A stretch of DNA of 64,000 nt, from positions 15,254,016 to 15,318,015 of the forward strand of contig WARS01000011.1 in the NCBI GenBank assembly GCA_008933995.1. The letters are read 5' to 3'. The translations under genes were made by a program, and so were the position numbers. Below are positions 14,001 to 27,700 of this stretch, in pieces; the first letter of the stretch is position 1; the number at the start of each line of letters is the position of its first letter. The notes beneath the pieces were generated by a model. It worked only from the letters and a program-made list of their open reading frames with translations, was not told the DNA's origin and ran no database searches. Source of the stretch: Datnioides undecimradiatus. Taxonomy: Eukaryota; Chordata; Actinopteri; Lobotiformes; Datnioididae.

Positions 14001-17000
14001 CCCCATCCCGGAGCTTATGAGAAATGACAAGAGCTTAACTCCCCGTGACGCTGAGCATGAGTGTGTCTGAAACATGCACTACATACTGGCCAATAGATGC
14101 TTGTCAGCTGTCACTGTCTGCCTGTGATTACCGTGGTTGCTCATATCCAACCAGCACGGCGCTTACTCTCTAGCGTGGGCCGGCCAAGCCCGGACGGCAT
14201 GGAGAACATCACGGAAGAGCTAATTTGGGGGTCCGAGGTAGCCGTATGGATTCTGACAATGGTGGGGAAATGTATATGATGGGGACACGGAGATTAAGAG
14301 ATGAAGCAGAGCTAAAGGGGGAAAAGGGCTGACGACCGCATTGACACAAAAAAAAAAACCCCACAAGTTATCATGTTGTCTTCGTTGTTTCCAGAGGTCT
14401 TTACAGGAAGCTCTGTCACAAAATGAAGCCTTAAATATGGGCCTTTATAGGCTAGTAACACAGTGGAGTTGAGGGACACACACAAGAAAGTTTAAGGGTT
14501 CTTAGGAGATCAGGCATTTTTAAAAAAAACAGTTTTTAAGCAATACTTTAACATTACTTGCTTTGCTGCCAATAGTAAGATGAGATCATGACAAACTCTT
14601 CTTAGTAAAACATGAATGTGTTTTGTCCAATTTTTACATTTTTACTGCATGTTTGCCCATTTGGTGACTCCAAAATGATCACCATCATTACTCAACAGAG
14701 AAACTGTGCTTGGAGGATTAGTACCTACCCTCTAGCCTTGTGAACTCTCTGAAAGTGGGCAAAGAGATGAAGGTGTGGGACACTGAGTGTGTGGGGTCCA
14801 GAACACAGGCGATGTCATTGGGCTGGCAGGTCTTGATACAGCGAAAGGTGTCGGAGCGTTCAAGCCTCGCCGCTCTAATGGAGAGAATAAACATACACAC
14901 CCAGAAAAACAGAAAACACAAACACACACACACATGGCCTCTGACCTTTAGGTAATTTCTATATAAAGACTTCAGAGTCAACCGCCTTTGGTTTCAAAAG
15001 CTCTCAATAACAGGGCATCCTTGGGAGCAGCCCACTGCGTAATCAAGAACTCAGTGGGACAACTTCAATGGTGGCTACACAAACAATATCTGAACAAGAC
15101 AGCAGGCACACTGGATATAGCAGTCAACATCAAAAACAATCAAATCTTGTGTGGTTTGGAAGAATAATAAACCGACAATGGCCAAAGCTCATGCCGAAGC
15201 CAAACTCTGTAGCTTGTGGAGACTAGCACTGCCATTGATGCTTTTCTGATGCACTACTTCAAGCTGTGTGGGAAATGAATTACTACACTCACAGAGAATG
15301 ATCCACAACCTGCTCAGGAAAATATTTGGATTTGCTGAGCATCCCCGGCTTCACATCAGATAATCTCTTGAAGAGGATTTATGGGGCAAGGGAGTGTTCT
15401 AAAAGACTCCTAAATTGTGAGCAACATGACTAGACAACTCCCCAGCCTCTCCCCAGGGCAGCTCTCATCCTATTATTTAGGGCTTTGTTTATTCCACAGA
15501 CTAATCAGTGACAGGTCGGAGGGAATGGAGGGCCTCTGCTGGCTCCTAAAGCTAACGCCACCTGAAGTATCGCTATTCACTACCTGTCTGCTACATAAGA
15601 CTTTGAGAGAGTTTTCTAAGGCATTAACAACCTCATAAATCAAGAGCTGAAATGATGAGGAACTTGTGATCATGAGAGAGCTATTGAAACAAAATGAAAG
15701 CCCTGACTTTGACATCCAAGATGTTAAATTCAAGCTTGGTCTTCACAAAGGAGACAAGTCAGTACACGGCTATATTGGGTTATGAAAACAGCCAAGTTGC
15801 CATGTATAAGTCCAGTTAATGTGCATGGCAGCCATATAGCCACACTGTGAGTCATGGGCCGTGGATCTCTGGCGCTCCTCGGGGGACCTATAGGCTGCAG
15901 CTCAAAGCCCAGGCATGGCTTGGGTTGCAGGGCTCCTTCCATGGAGAGCGAGGAGAGAAGCCCCTGACAAAAAGTCAAGCCACCACTGGGTAGGGGCTTG
16001 TAATTAGCAATTAGCGGGTGGGTCCAAGTTTTACTTTGGCCCTGGCCAAACCCACAAAATGTTCTTCTAGTTTATAATACCACGGCCTGAGCTGCAGAAA
16101 GACCCGAGCGGGGCTCTAGAGGACGAGGTGAAAGCTCTGTTGGGTTAGAGAGTAAATTTACGAGAAGATAATGACCCAGGGTGAACTACCCCCTTAGACA
16201 CAGATGGGCACTTCAAAGCAGGGGCAGCAAGTGGAGCTAATTACAGCTGTGTGTCTGTTTGTAAATGCACATGTATATCTGCGCTAAATGGGCGTGTACA
16301 TGTTCGTTTGTGCACGTGTGCGTTTGTGCATGCAAACATGCTTGTGTATGTGTATGCGTGAGTGTCTGAGAGTGTGTGTGTGGGCGTGCATGCGCAAATG
16401 CACGTCTTCTTCATCTCCCCATGCCTCACGTGGCCCAGCCCAGGAGAAAAACCCCAATACTTTCAGACCAGAAAGAAAAACAGACTTTTTGGATGACAGT
16501 CCTCTGGTCAAGCGTAGGGCCTTTTATTTTTTTGGTAATTATTATTTATAGTCGGCACATTGATAACGCCCCAACACAAACACTGCAGGGCATCATTCAT
16601 TCTGTGCGCGGTGATGTTGCTGTACCACAAATTGTTCAGACCACCGGCCAGAGCCCAGAGCCCCATAACTCAATGTCAAAGGGGAGGAAAAAACCTTCTG
16701 CGCGCCACTATGTTCTTATTTTAAGGATATTCCCACTGGGGACCAAGTGCATCCTTACTGGCCTGACAGCTCAGGACAGGAGGAACCTAGGACATCTGAA
16801 TTTACAGTTATTATAAGCCACAGCCCTCGGGCAGCAGCCTCACAGCACGTCAAACTATTTATACTCTCTCCTGCTGGTGCACATTTCCCTCTCCTTTGCC
16901 ACTGCATCCCATCGCATGTCACTTACTCAGCCTTCATTTGGATTATCTGTCTGCTTTGGGGTTTACACCCGCAGTATGCAGTGGAAATCTGTGTATTTTA

Positions 17001-18683
17001 CATTAAGCCCAAGATGTAATGGGAGCTAAAGAGATGTGCAAGAAAATAACTGTCACAGAAAGATGTATTTGCGGTGCAAGGTAACTGATGACGGGGAGTG
17101 CGAGCAAAAGTGTATTAAAAGGCCCAATCTGGCTCATTTTTGACAGGAATTTGGAGGTGTGGAATAACTTTATGAACTTAAATGGTGAAATTTCAGGGCT
17201 GTGGACACATTGTACATACTGAGGTTTGACTTATGGGTGGGAATTTTAAGATTTGTGTGCTTCTTATTTTAAATATGCCTCACGTGCTTCTGTGTTTAAA
17301 TCATCATTAACAACTCAGGGAAAACTTTAATGCCATCTGTTAACAGCATTGAAAAAATTTGGCATTGAATCTATTATTTTTTTCATTTTTTTGCTTCCTG
17401 TGTTAAAATATCCTGTGTAATCAAATTTTGTGGAAGTAGAGTCATTCATTCTTTTTTTCAATCAGACAACCAAATGTACCTTTAAAATATATGCATTAGA
17501 AGAGATTTGCATGCATCATTGGGTTTCCCCCTTCACTGAAGCTGCTTGAATAATAGTAATATGAAACTATGTGAGGAAGTCTTCATGCCTCCATCTGTGA
17601 TTTGGCCCCACATTCCAGCTGCTCCCTATGCTGTATTTGATTAAACCCCACAATGCGCCATTATCAAGAACTGGATTTGACTTGAACATGTGTTATTTCT
17701 ATTTCAATTTTAATAGAAAACTGTTCATCCAACACATAAACCATAAAATACGTCAGACTTTATCATGCAACCATCATCAAATTACACTCAATTGTAGGCA
17801 GCCTTGGGTCGTTACCATTTTGTTCTTTACCCTGACCTAGAACGCCACCTAGCGGTTATCATAATGCCTTACCTCGAGGAAAATACATTCAACTGGACCT
17901 AATTTATATTGCTGGATAGTGATTCTTTAATTCTAGAATTAAAATGTTGGTTATGTAAAATGCTTCAGCTCTATAAAAACTGTGCTTCATTCTTCTGATT
18001 TTGTGAGTTGTATTGTTTTTTTTTTCATATCCTTTCTTAAAAATGATGTGCCATCTTTAATGCCCGTTTAGTGATGGACTGTCACATTTGTATTAATTAA
18101 TTGCAAATATGGGTAATGAGCCAAAGGGGCTAGCTGTCCTAGGCCTCTGGACAACCAGTGACTTTGAAAGTCCCAGGCGTGCTGTGAGAATAGGTACAAC
18201 TTTCATCATATGAACAGTAAACATGGAACTACAGCCAACAGCTGGTGTAAGAACTGGAAATAGGGGAAAGAAACAAAATCTGCCTGCCAGCACCTCTAAA
18301 ACACACTAATCCACACCTGCAGATGGTTGTTCTTGCACTTCTGCTTTTGTAAAGATCAACATGTCATTAAGTGAGCTTAAGAGGTTTTCCGGTAGCTACA
18401 GCTTTACATTAACTATTCTTTTAAGAGTATGCACCACTTTTGCAATCTCAGCTTTAAATTTGCGTTTTTGTTCAAATTCTATATTGGTAAATAAATGTGT
18501 ATATTTAAAGAAGACATGATAATGAATGGGTAAGAAATGATACAGGGGTAATTCACAGTTCATTTTTGCCCCAAGTGGGTTAATTAGGCCATTAGCCAAT
18601 ACAATTTTTCCATAAATGATTGGATGGTTTGGTTAAAAAGATGAATATTAATTGAAATTATAATTTATATCCATATTTACCTG

Positions 18684-18720
<37 letters not shown>

Positions 18721-21700
18721 GTATGTGCTGCAGTCACGTATTGGTATCAACACACTGCATAATCATCTTGCATGCATTCTGTTTTCTCTATGATACAATG
18801 CATTTCAAATGACACATCCTTTTTAAGAGCGCATTATCTTGTGCAATCCTACGTATGTTTGTATTTATTCTAACAGGGGATTGTAAGGTACTCTGGGCTC
18901 GTCCTGTGTAACAAACACCAGCACTTTAGCCAGGTATTTGCTGAGTGTGCCGTAGCGACGCAGCCTTAGCTCCAGAGACAGCTCAAAGTCCTGTGGCTTA
19001 TTGATGAGCTTTGCCACAGACATCACGCCACCGGTGGGCACTTGCTCCGTCTTGAAGAAACCGCCTTCATTGCCGGCGATGATAGCAACCTGGATGTCAT
19101 CGCCGACCACGATGTGGGAGGGGCCCATGCGGAAGATGTTGGTGAAGACGGGGATGTTGGTGGGGAAGGTGAGGTAGTAGTAGGTTATTCTCAGGGGCAT
19201 GGTCAGGCACTCGACAGACTCATTGCAAAGCAAGCGTTCACATCGACTGCAAAGAGAGAAGGGTGGGGGGCAGGGCAGGACAAGACAGAACAAAACAGGC
19301 ACAGAGAGAAAGAAAAAGAGAGACCAGGTGTAAATTTCATTTGCCGTGCATGGCATGCAGTGGAAGGCACATCAGTCTGCCGCATTTCTACACTTCACAG
19401 GCCAGTCATGGTGCCCTCTGTGGGATCATGCAAGAAGTTCTGTCACTATAACAGGGTGGTCATACACAGCCTCTACTGTAATTGAGCCAATTAGAAAATA
19501 TCAATATACATATATATATAGAACATGCTACAGCCGAATTTTCTTAATTCATTCCAGCATTAAGCACACTGGACATGCAGAGCCTTGATTATACATATGA
19601 ATAAGGGACAGTTTAAAAGGCCTGGCATAGTTTCCTGTTGGACTCGGAGCTTTTGATTGGATGACCGTTCAGTCTTGGCTGTGAGGAACATGGACCTTGC
19701 TCTGTGAGTGTTTATGTGTGTGAGGTTTTCTGTCGATGTTTGTGCTATGAATACCTGTCTTTTAATTGCAATGAGCATAGACGACACATTTAAATCTGTG
19801 CCCGTTAATTAATGTGTGTCCCGTTCAGAAACAGCGTGTGCAACAGAGACACAGTCCAGATACTCACGTCTCTCCGACACGGCGGTAGTTGGTTGGACAG
19901 TCGAAAGACAGGCATCTGAACCCTCCCTGTATGTTAAAGCAGCTCTGGTTCACTGTGCATGTGTGCGTTCCCGTAACACATTCGTCGATATCTAGGAGCA
20001 AAAGACAACAAGGAGGAAAATGTGATTTGAAAACATTTACAAAAATAAATTGCATCAGAGTTGAACTAATCACTTGTCACGTTACAGTAAAGATGGCTTA
20101 CCTTGGCAGCTGCGCCCATTGGGTGCCAAGGTGTAGCCGCTGACAGGACAGGAACAGTGGAAGCTCCCAGGGGTGTTGTGACAGCGGTAAGAGCAAATAT
20201 GGCCTCCAGTGGGCAAAGCGCACTCATCTATATCTAAAAATGTCACAGAAACACGTAAAAACAAGTCAAAACGGAGAGTACATTTAAGAAATGTGTATTT
20301 CAAATTACTGTGATTGATAAATGAATTAAAGGTTCTGTTTTAAATATGCATGTATTCCTTGAGTTTCCTACTGAAACTGTCCCATTTTACCTTCACAAGT
20401 CATGCCATCTATGTCACTGAGCTGGTAGCCACGGCGACAGTAACACTGGTAGGAGCCGTACACGTTGGCACACTCTTGACTGCATGGGTTGCTCTCACAC
20501 TCGTTCATATCTACACAGAGACACGATGATTACAAACGATTAGCGGCTCTATCCTGCTGACAGGCGAACTGACAGGCGCACCTCAGTGGTTTGGAAAATA
20601 AAAGCCCTGCACCTGCAGAGAGGTGGATCCTCCTCGACTCATTTGCACATGTCTGACGTGAACAACTCCAGTCACAGTTACATGATCATTTCCATTTTTC
20701 TAACAGACTAACTGATATAACTGAAAGTGCCTGCAGGGTTGGTATTTTTTTGTAAAAGACTGTCTGGCTGCATTATATGTTGTATTTTTCAATATTTTAG
20801 ATTTAGATAGATTTCTGGATAGGTAGATTTGAAGACATTGTGTTCGATGCATGTGAATTTATTCATACACGAGGTAGTTCATGTGGTCAAACCAAAACAA
20901 CTTGCTAGTGCAGGCGGCAGAACACCTGTCAGCTGTAATCAAAGTCAAAGGTTTATAGCATATTTACAATATAGGCCACAGGACACACACCATGTACTGT
21001 ATAGCAAGTTGCAATTTCTCTCTATTTAGTTATTTAGCTTACCGTCACAATTCCTGCCATCGCCGGCTAGCTTGAAGCCGACTGTGCAGATACACTTGTA
21101 GGATCCCGGAATGTTCTCACACTTATGAGCACACAGGCGGCCAGGGTAGTGCCTGCATTCATTGATATCTAAAATACAAAAGGGAAATATGCCACAGTAA
21201 GAGGCCGGCAAAGTTCTCTTCTCAAACTTTGACAAGCAGGAGACATAAGTACGTAGTGTATGAGGAGGATGCAACTGCTTACCTTCACAAACCCGACTGA
21301 TGCTGTTGAAGATGTATCCAGACTCACACTCGCAGCGGTAGGAGCCCAGCTGGTTGATACAACCATGACCTTCACAGACCTTCTCAGGGCCCTTACACTC
21401 ATCAATATCTGCAGAGAAGACAACAGAGAACACTATGTTTTGCACCTCTGTTGGGTTAATAATGCACTTGTGGGACCGGTGAGTTTTTCAGACCTACCAA
21501 TACATCGAGTGCCTTCTTCATTGAGGTGATATCCTCGTCCACAGTTAACAGAGTTCCTCTGGCAGATGTAGGAGCCAACTGTGTTGACACAGACCTGCCC
21601 TCTGTGGCATGGGCTCGTCTGGCTAACACATTCGTTGATATCTAAAGACAGAGAGACAGATGACCTTACTAAATTATGAATTGATTGCTCTGGTTCATCT

Positions 21701-24700
21701 TACTGAATCATTTTTTTCATTTTGCCGATGGCAGCCTGATGGCCAGCCTTTTAGAGAGCGGCAGTCTTCCAATTAAATATCGTTATTTCTCATTTATGAG
21801 TGTAGAATTCAGCCCGAGCCATTCTCTCATGACCACACATAACCATTAAGGTTTAGCCATGAGCTGTCAACAAAATGTCTAAAGAGGTGTACAACCGTGC
21901 AACAACTCTGGTCTTGCTGTTGTAATAAAGGAGTACACCCCAGTATTTACCTGTGCAATGGTTTTTATGGTGTTGGAGGACCTTTATTATCATCACCGTC
22001 CTCATCTCAGTTTGAAAGATGCAGGTGATTACCAAGCAGGAAGGTTGAGCAGAGACGCCATGATCACTAAAAGTCAGGACCCCTGCTCCACTGATGTTGA
22101 CCATTTTATTCTTTATTTCGTCAACTGTCGTTCCAACTTCAGGGAAATGCTCTTTAGCCAGTAGTATGGTGTTTACCAATGCAGTTGCCGAGGGCATCCT
22201 GAATATAGCCGGCACCGCACTTGACCTTGGGTAGACAACGGAACGACCCCTGGGTGTTTTGACACTCAAACTCTGGACCGCAGTTATGGATACCGGTCAC
22301 ACACTCATCAATATCTGGGTAAGGAAATCACACGAAATCACACGAAGTCAATACCTGAAAAACAAACATTGCTGAGAAACAAAGTAGTTGAGGGCGGCTT
22401 CACTGACCTTTGCAGTTGTTGCTGTCAGTGAGCTCATAGCCAGTCCCACAGCTGACCTCTCTCTGGCAACGGAATGAGCCCTCTGTGTTGATACAACGCT
22501 CTCCCCCGCGACAGTTGCTGGCTCCCAGCAAACACTCGTTGATGTCTGAGAGAGTGCAAAAGCACATTATTGTGCTCATGGTCACACGCGGTATTGCAGA
22601 TTTTGGGACTTTATTCTGAAGACTGCAGAGTTGACTGCAAATCAAAGCTGAAGATGGGGCGAGCACTGCTTACCCTCACAACTTGTTCCATCTGGTCTCA
22701 GCTTGTAGCCTTTGAAACAGGCACAGGTGTCGTTTCCTACACAGTGATGAGCACATTTCCCTAAAAGCAGAACCACAAACATGTTGATGACTGGTCAGAC
22801 CTTAAGCTCAAGATCAATGTTATATTCACATAATGAATGTTGTTTGTTGGCATGTTATACTATACCGGTGCACTGATCACTTTGTACAAAATTCTCTCCA
22901 TTTTCAGTGGTTCCATCTTTGTTTAGTACTGCGTAACAGGGAAAAAGACATGATTACAATATATGAACCTTATGCCTCAGCTGCTTGGTCATCATAAGAA
23001 CTTGCAATAAACTAACAATTAACCACTTTCCAAACGACTTAAACAATCTTTGGTCTCAGAATATAAAGGGAAATGTCCTTTAGTTCCCTAAAAGCCATGG
23101 TGTCATCTTCAAATGCCTTGTTTTGTCCATCCATCAGCCTGAACCCTGAATATATCACATTTACTATTGAGAAGGACAGATAAAAGACACAAATCATCAC
23201 AGATGAGAAGCTGGAGCGAGGAGATCTTTGCTATTTTGCTTGAGCGCCCACAAGTAAAACACTAAATTCCTTTCAGCAGAGTTGCTTTACCTCAGTCCGA
23301 ACTAATGCTAACCTGATTAAGTTTCGTTGTAAGTGGAAAGGTGCTTAATCAACGTTCACCTCTTTAGAAAGCAATGACCGAAAAGCAATGATCACATATA
23401 TCCTGCAGGGGGCAGTGTGGACTTATGTTGAACATCTCTGGTTGGGCTTTGACTAAATCTGTATTTCTCATGTTCCAACATTCATGCAGAAGTTTTCCCA
23501 TGCTGTTTTATATTTTTTTTCTACCTATATTGTTGAGCTATTGGCTTGATTTGATGCAAACAAACTTGAGTTGAAAAATGTAATATTTATCCAACAATGT
23601 GGGTGTTTGGTTTTTTTTTTCACCCACATTCACTTTGTCCTGTGGGTGTGGTCTGGTTGTCTGGGGCTCCATCCACGCAGCAGGCCCGGGACACCAAGCC
23701 ACACTGGTAGCCCAAGGACAGGCTGTGGTCACATGGTAGGCCCTGCTCGTGGGCCGACTTGCCCAGAAGACAACAGTCACAGCACATCTACAGGACGCAC
23801 AGTAGAATACAGTTGAAAACATCATGATGCAGACTTAGCATACTGGAGATTATCTTAACTTTTACAATAAAAGATGAGGAAAAGCATGTATGTCACGGAG
23901 AATTACGGCCTGACCAAGATCCCAAATGCAACAGAGGGAGTAAAACCAAAAATCCAGACAAGAGAAAAAGATTGTGGGGTGATGCTGGTTGGCAAAATAC
24001 CGTAGGCAGATAAAACGGGCTTTTACACTGACAAACGGGTGTATGTGTGATTCAAACAGAAAGCTAAGCTCTCAATCAACCAGACAGGTAGAAAAAGAGG
24101 CTGATTTAGAAGACAAGCCGGCTGACAGGCTTCAGACAGACAGACAGACAGACAGAAGAAAAGCAGCAAGTCAGTAAGCAAGATGGACAGACAGGCAGTG
24201 ATGAGATGACATCATCCATCCCCTCCAGCTGAAGCATGCTCAATCAATCACTATGGCAGCCTGGTAATGTCAGTCGGGGCGGCGGATGAAAGGTGCAGAG
24301 TGCGGGGGATGGGGGTGTTTCAGTTTGGGCAATGAGGGTATATATACCTGTAATGTAACCGTGTGTGGTGTATGTGAGCAGTGAGGGTGACAGCACAGCC
24401 GACTGAAAGTCTTTTGACTCAAATGGCTGTTTACCAGCATTTAACCGCTGCTCTGTCTGTCTATGATCGTCCCTGCGTGGGAGCCTGTCTGTACGGCCTC
24501 GACGCTGTCCTAGAAAACTTTTAGGTTTGCGGGAAGCTTCGAGACAGCCGAGGAGAAGCTGGATTAGCTGAAAACTGTGCAAAACGATATATCTACTCAC
24601 AAACACAGAGCTAGAGGAGGTGGAGAAGTGGTTTCAGCAAGGTCAACTAAATCAGTGCGGGTAACCTTTACGACGTCACTACTGAAAAGTAGCGGGCATG

Positions 24701-27700
24701 CAGATAGCTAAATTAAAATGGGTCAAGTGGGTATTCATAATTTGAAAGGGTTGCTCACAGTGCTCAATGAGTGTGTGTGTGTGTGTGTGTGTGTATTGGG
24801 GGGTTGTAGGTTTGAAAAGCAGTGGTGCTGACACAACAGGTGAGTTTTTACAGTATTTACACCGACATCTTTGACTGTCACACTCCCTCCTGCCCGGTTT
24901 GCTGCCGCTCCCCACAGGGTCAATAGTCCTCCGTAGCTGCAGTGGTAAAGCTTTCCTTGAAAGGACTAATGTTTATGTGCTATGAAGGTTTTTTATATGT
25001 GCAGCTCTGGTTGTGTACTTTTCTTGAAGTGGGCTGGCAAGAAAGAGCAAAGAAGAACAGCTAGAAGTGATGCTCAAGAAGATTGTCAGCTGTAGTTTCC
25101 CCGGTAGACACCGAACACTTCTTTGCTTTACTTTCTGGTGCACTAGACTGCCAGTGGTGGCGTTTATTGTTTTCCAAGTTCTTCGACCGGTAAGGTTCAG
25201 TCCAGCACCAGCTCACCCCGTGGACACCCAGCCTAGCGTGCTCAGAGCAGAGAGTGAAGAGTGCGTGCAGAGCAGAGTTTATTCAACTGACAGACTGATT
25301 ATCATATCTTGTTCCATGATGTAATGACACCCTGAGTTTGCCAGTGATTTATCCACTTGGAGTCTACTCATCCATATCGTTTGCCTTTTTTCACAATACC
25401 AGGGCACATTCGAGCACGATCCACCATCCGCACTCTACGGTCGATCGAGTAAAGACAGGCTGCCCCGCTGACAATTATCTCATCCTCTCCAGAAAGTGCA
25501 CCAACTTGTATCTTCTCCATTTTGCCAAGCACTCATCTCCGTGGTGTGCTGATGTGCAGTATGTTGTGAAAATAAAGGGGCACGGCGAGGTTTGGGTTGA
25601 GGAGGAAAAAAGACATAGAGCGGCTGAAAAGTGCTTGGACGCGAGCCTGCTGAAGATCCTAGACTCAGAGCTGAATTTATAATCTATCTGACAGCAACAA
25701 GCTCCATTCCTCCCTGGAGTGACATGCCTCATCCTGCACGCAGTACACATGCACGCACACACACACACACACTAAAGCACGCCATTGCTCTCATCAATCA
25801 TTTCCCTCCAAACTTGCTGTCCAGCAGAGTGATATACTGTACATTGATTGAATAGAGGGAGATTTTTGGTGCAGACAGTGATTTTACTCCATCCTTTTGT
25901 CTTTATATACGAGGCACACAAACATAACGCTATGTATATATGTGCACATACACACATACAAACACACCTTTGTAGTCTTGGTCTCACAGGTGCTGGTGAA
26001 TAAAGAATCGCAGGCTCCTTGGTCTTTGGCCATGTTGATACCAGCGGTGCACATGTTATCCTCAAGCACCGTTACACAGCACTGCTCCTGTACTATCCTG
26101 TCAGCATAAAAAACACACACACACACAGAAACACAAGGCAGTGCATTTATTCTCAGCTCTATCAATAATCTCACCTTGGCGCAATGCAACTCTGCCTTAA
26201 AGTGTAGCCCATTAAAATCGGCCCGAGGCAAGCCTGATGGGGATCTCAGAGTTGTCGCGCTAAAAATGCGTGGATGAGTGGGTTGAGTAAGTCCTGTGTG
26301 AATTCAGAGGAGGGTATGGGAGTTTGTTGTGTTCTGCAGCATTGACATCACTGGACTTAAACTGGGTTGAGCAGCACTCCCCCGCGGCCTGTGCTCTGTT
26401 GTTTTAGACCTGAGGTAAATCAACATTTCTGTCCCAAGATGAACATCTGTCCACCTCCACATCTCCTTACTCACAGTAACAATAACATCACTAAAACAAA
26501 CCGCTCCCCTAAGATAAGCATGCCGTGTCCTGTGGGCCGGGTGTCTAACAGTTGCCAGCATAAACCTTTTTCCAATGTTTTGGTGACGCCATATTACATT
26601 TGATTTAAAACAGTTTCATTTATAAAGTGAGCAACATGTTGGTACAGGATGTATTGCAGCTGACTTTGACCTCTGAGCTCCTTGTGTATGAGCATAGGAT
26701 CGTACGATCATAAAATGCATACATCTACAGGAGTCTCCAATGTAGTGCATATTACTGTGATGGCCATTTAAATGCCCAAAGCAATAGTTTTGGCCATCCC
26801 AGCACATGCACAAGCATTATTTTCCAAATATCAGTGACATAGTGCCTCTGCTCGAGCAGATTTACTTGTATTGCCCAACATTTGCTGCCAGTTAGTGCAG
26901 TCCAATCAGTTACGAGCGTGTAACTGTGTCTGTCTGGTCTCAGTCTCTCTCTCATTGTAATTTTACAAGACAGAAAGCATAAAAAGCCACCCCCTCACCT
27001 CTCCTCTCTCATTTCCAACAAGCCTCTTTATCAACTCTTACCAGAAATCTCTTTCCACATAAACGACTGAGGATCTCAAATTCACGTCAAGGCGCACACC
27101 TCCTCTGCAGAACCTTTTAAGGGCACAGCCGCGCTCCTGTTTTTCTTTTCTTTTCTCCACTCTCTTTCTCTCATACTTTTTTTCCTTCAGTGTCTGAAGT
27201 AATCGTTCAGATTTCCTGTTATTGCCTCTCTCCATCGTCCCTCTATGACGCGTTTCACCTCTAAGGTATTTCCTGGGTTTTGAAACAGCCCCTCTTCTGA
27301 CCACCCCCCCCAGCCTTTTCCAACCCGCTCCCCCCAAAAACCTCTGCCCCTTTCCTCTCTTCCCCTCACACTATAATTTAGACAAATTTGGGATCACTTA
27401 GGGTGGCTATGGCAAATGTGTTTGCCATCAGTGTTCACAGCAGCAGATCTGCCCGGCTTATGGGCCCTGAACCTGTGGCAGCACACCTTCTAGGGTTACC
27501 AGCAGACCTGTTATTATCCCATCACTATTAGTGTTTCCTGCTCTCACGTGAAGTGAATAATGTGCCTGGAGATTTATGGGAGTAAGGTAAAGCAATCTCA
27601 TATTAAGGGCCTACAGACATTTCCCCCATACATGGTACAGGTCGAATCCCTCGGGGCCAATACTGCAGGAGTTTCTGTGGTGTGGATTGAAAATGTAAGA

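Noticed and set aside
19042-19485. 147-codon plus-strand frame
   Set aside because: Antisense shadow of fbln1 exon 15C.
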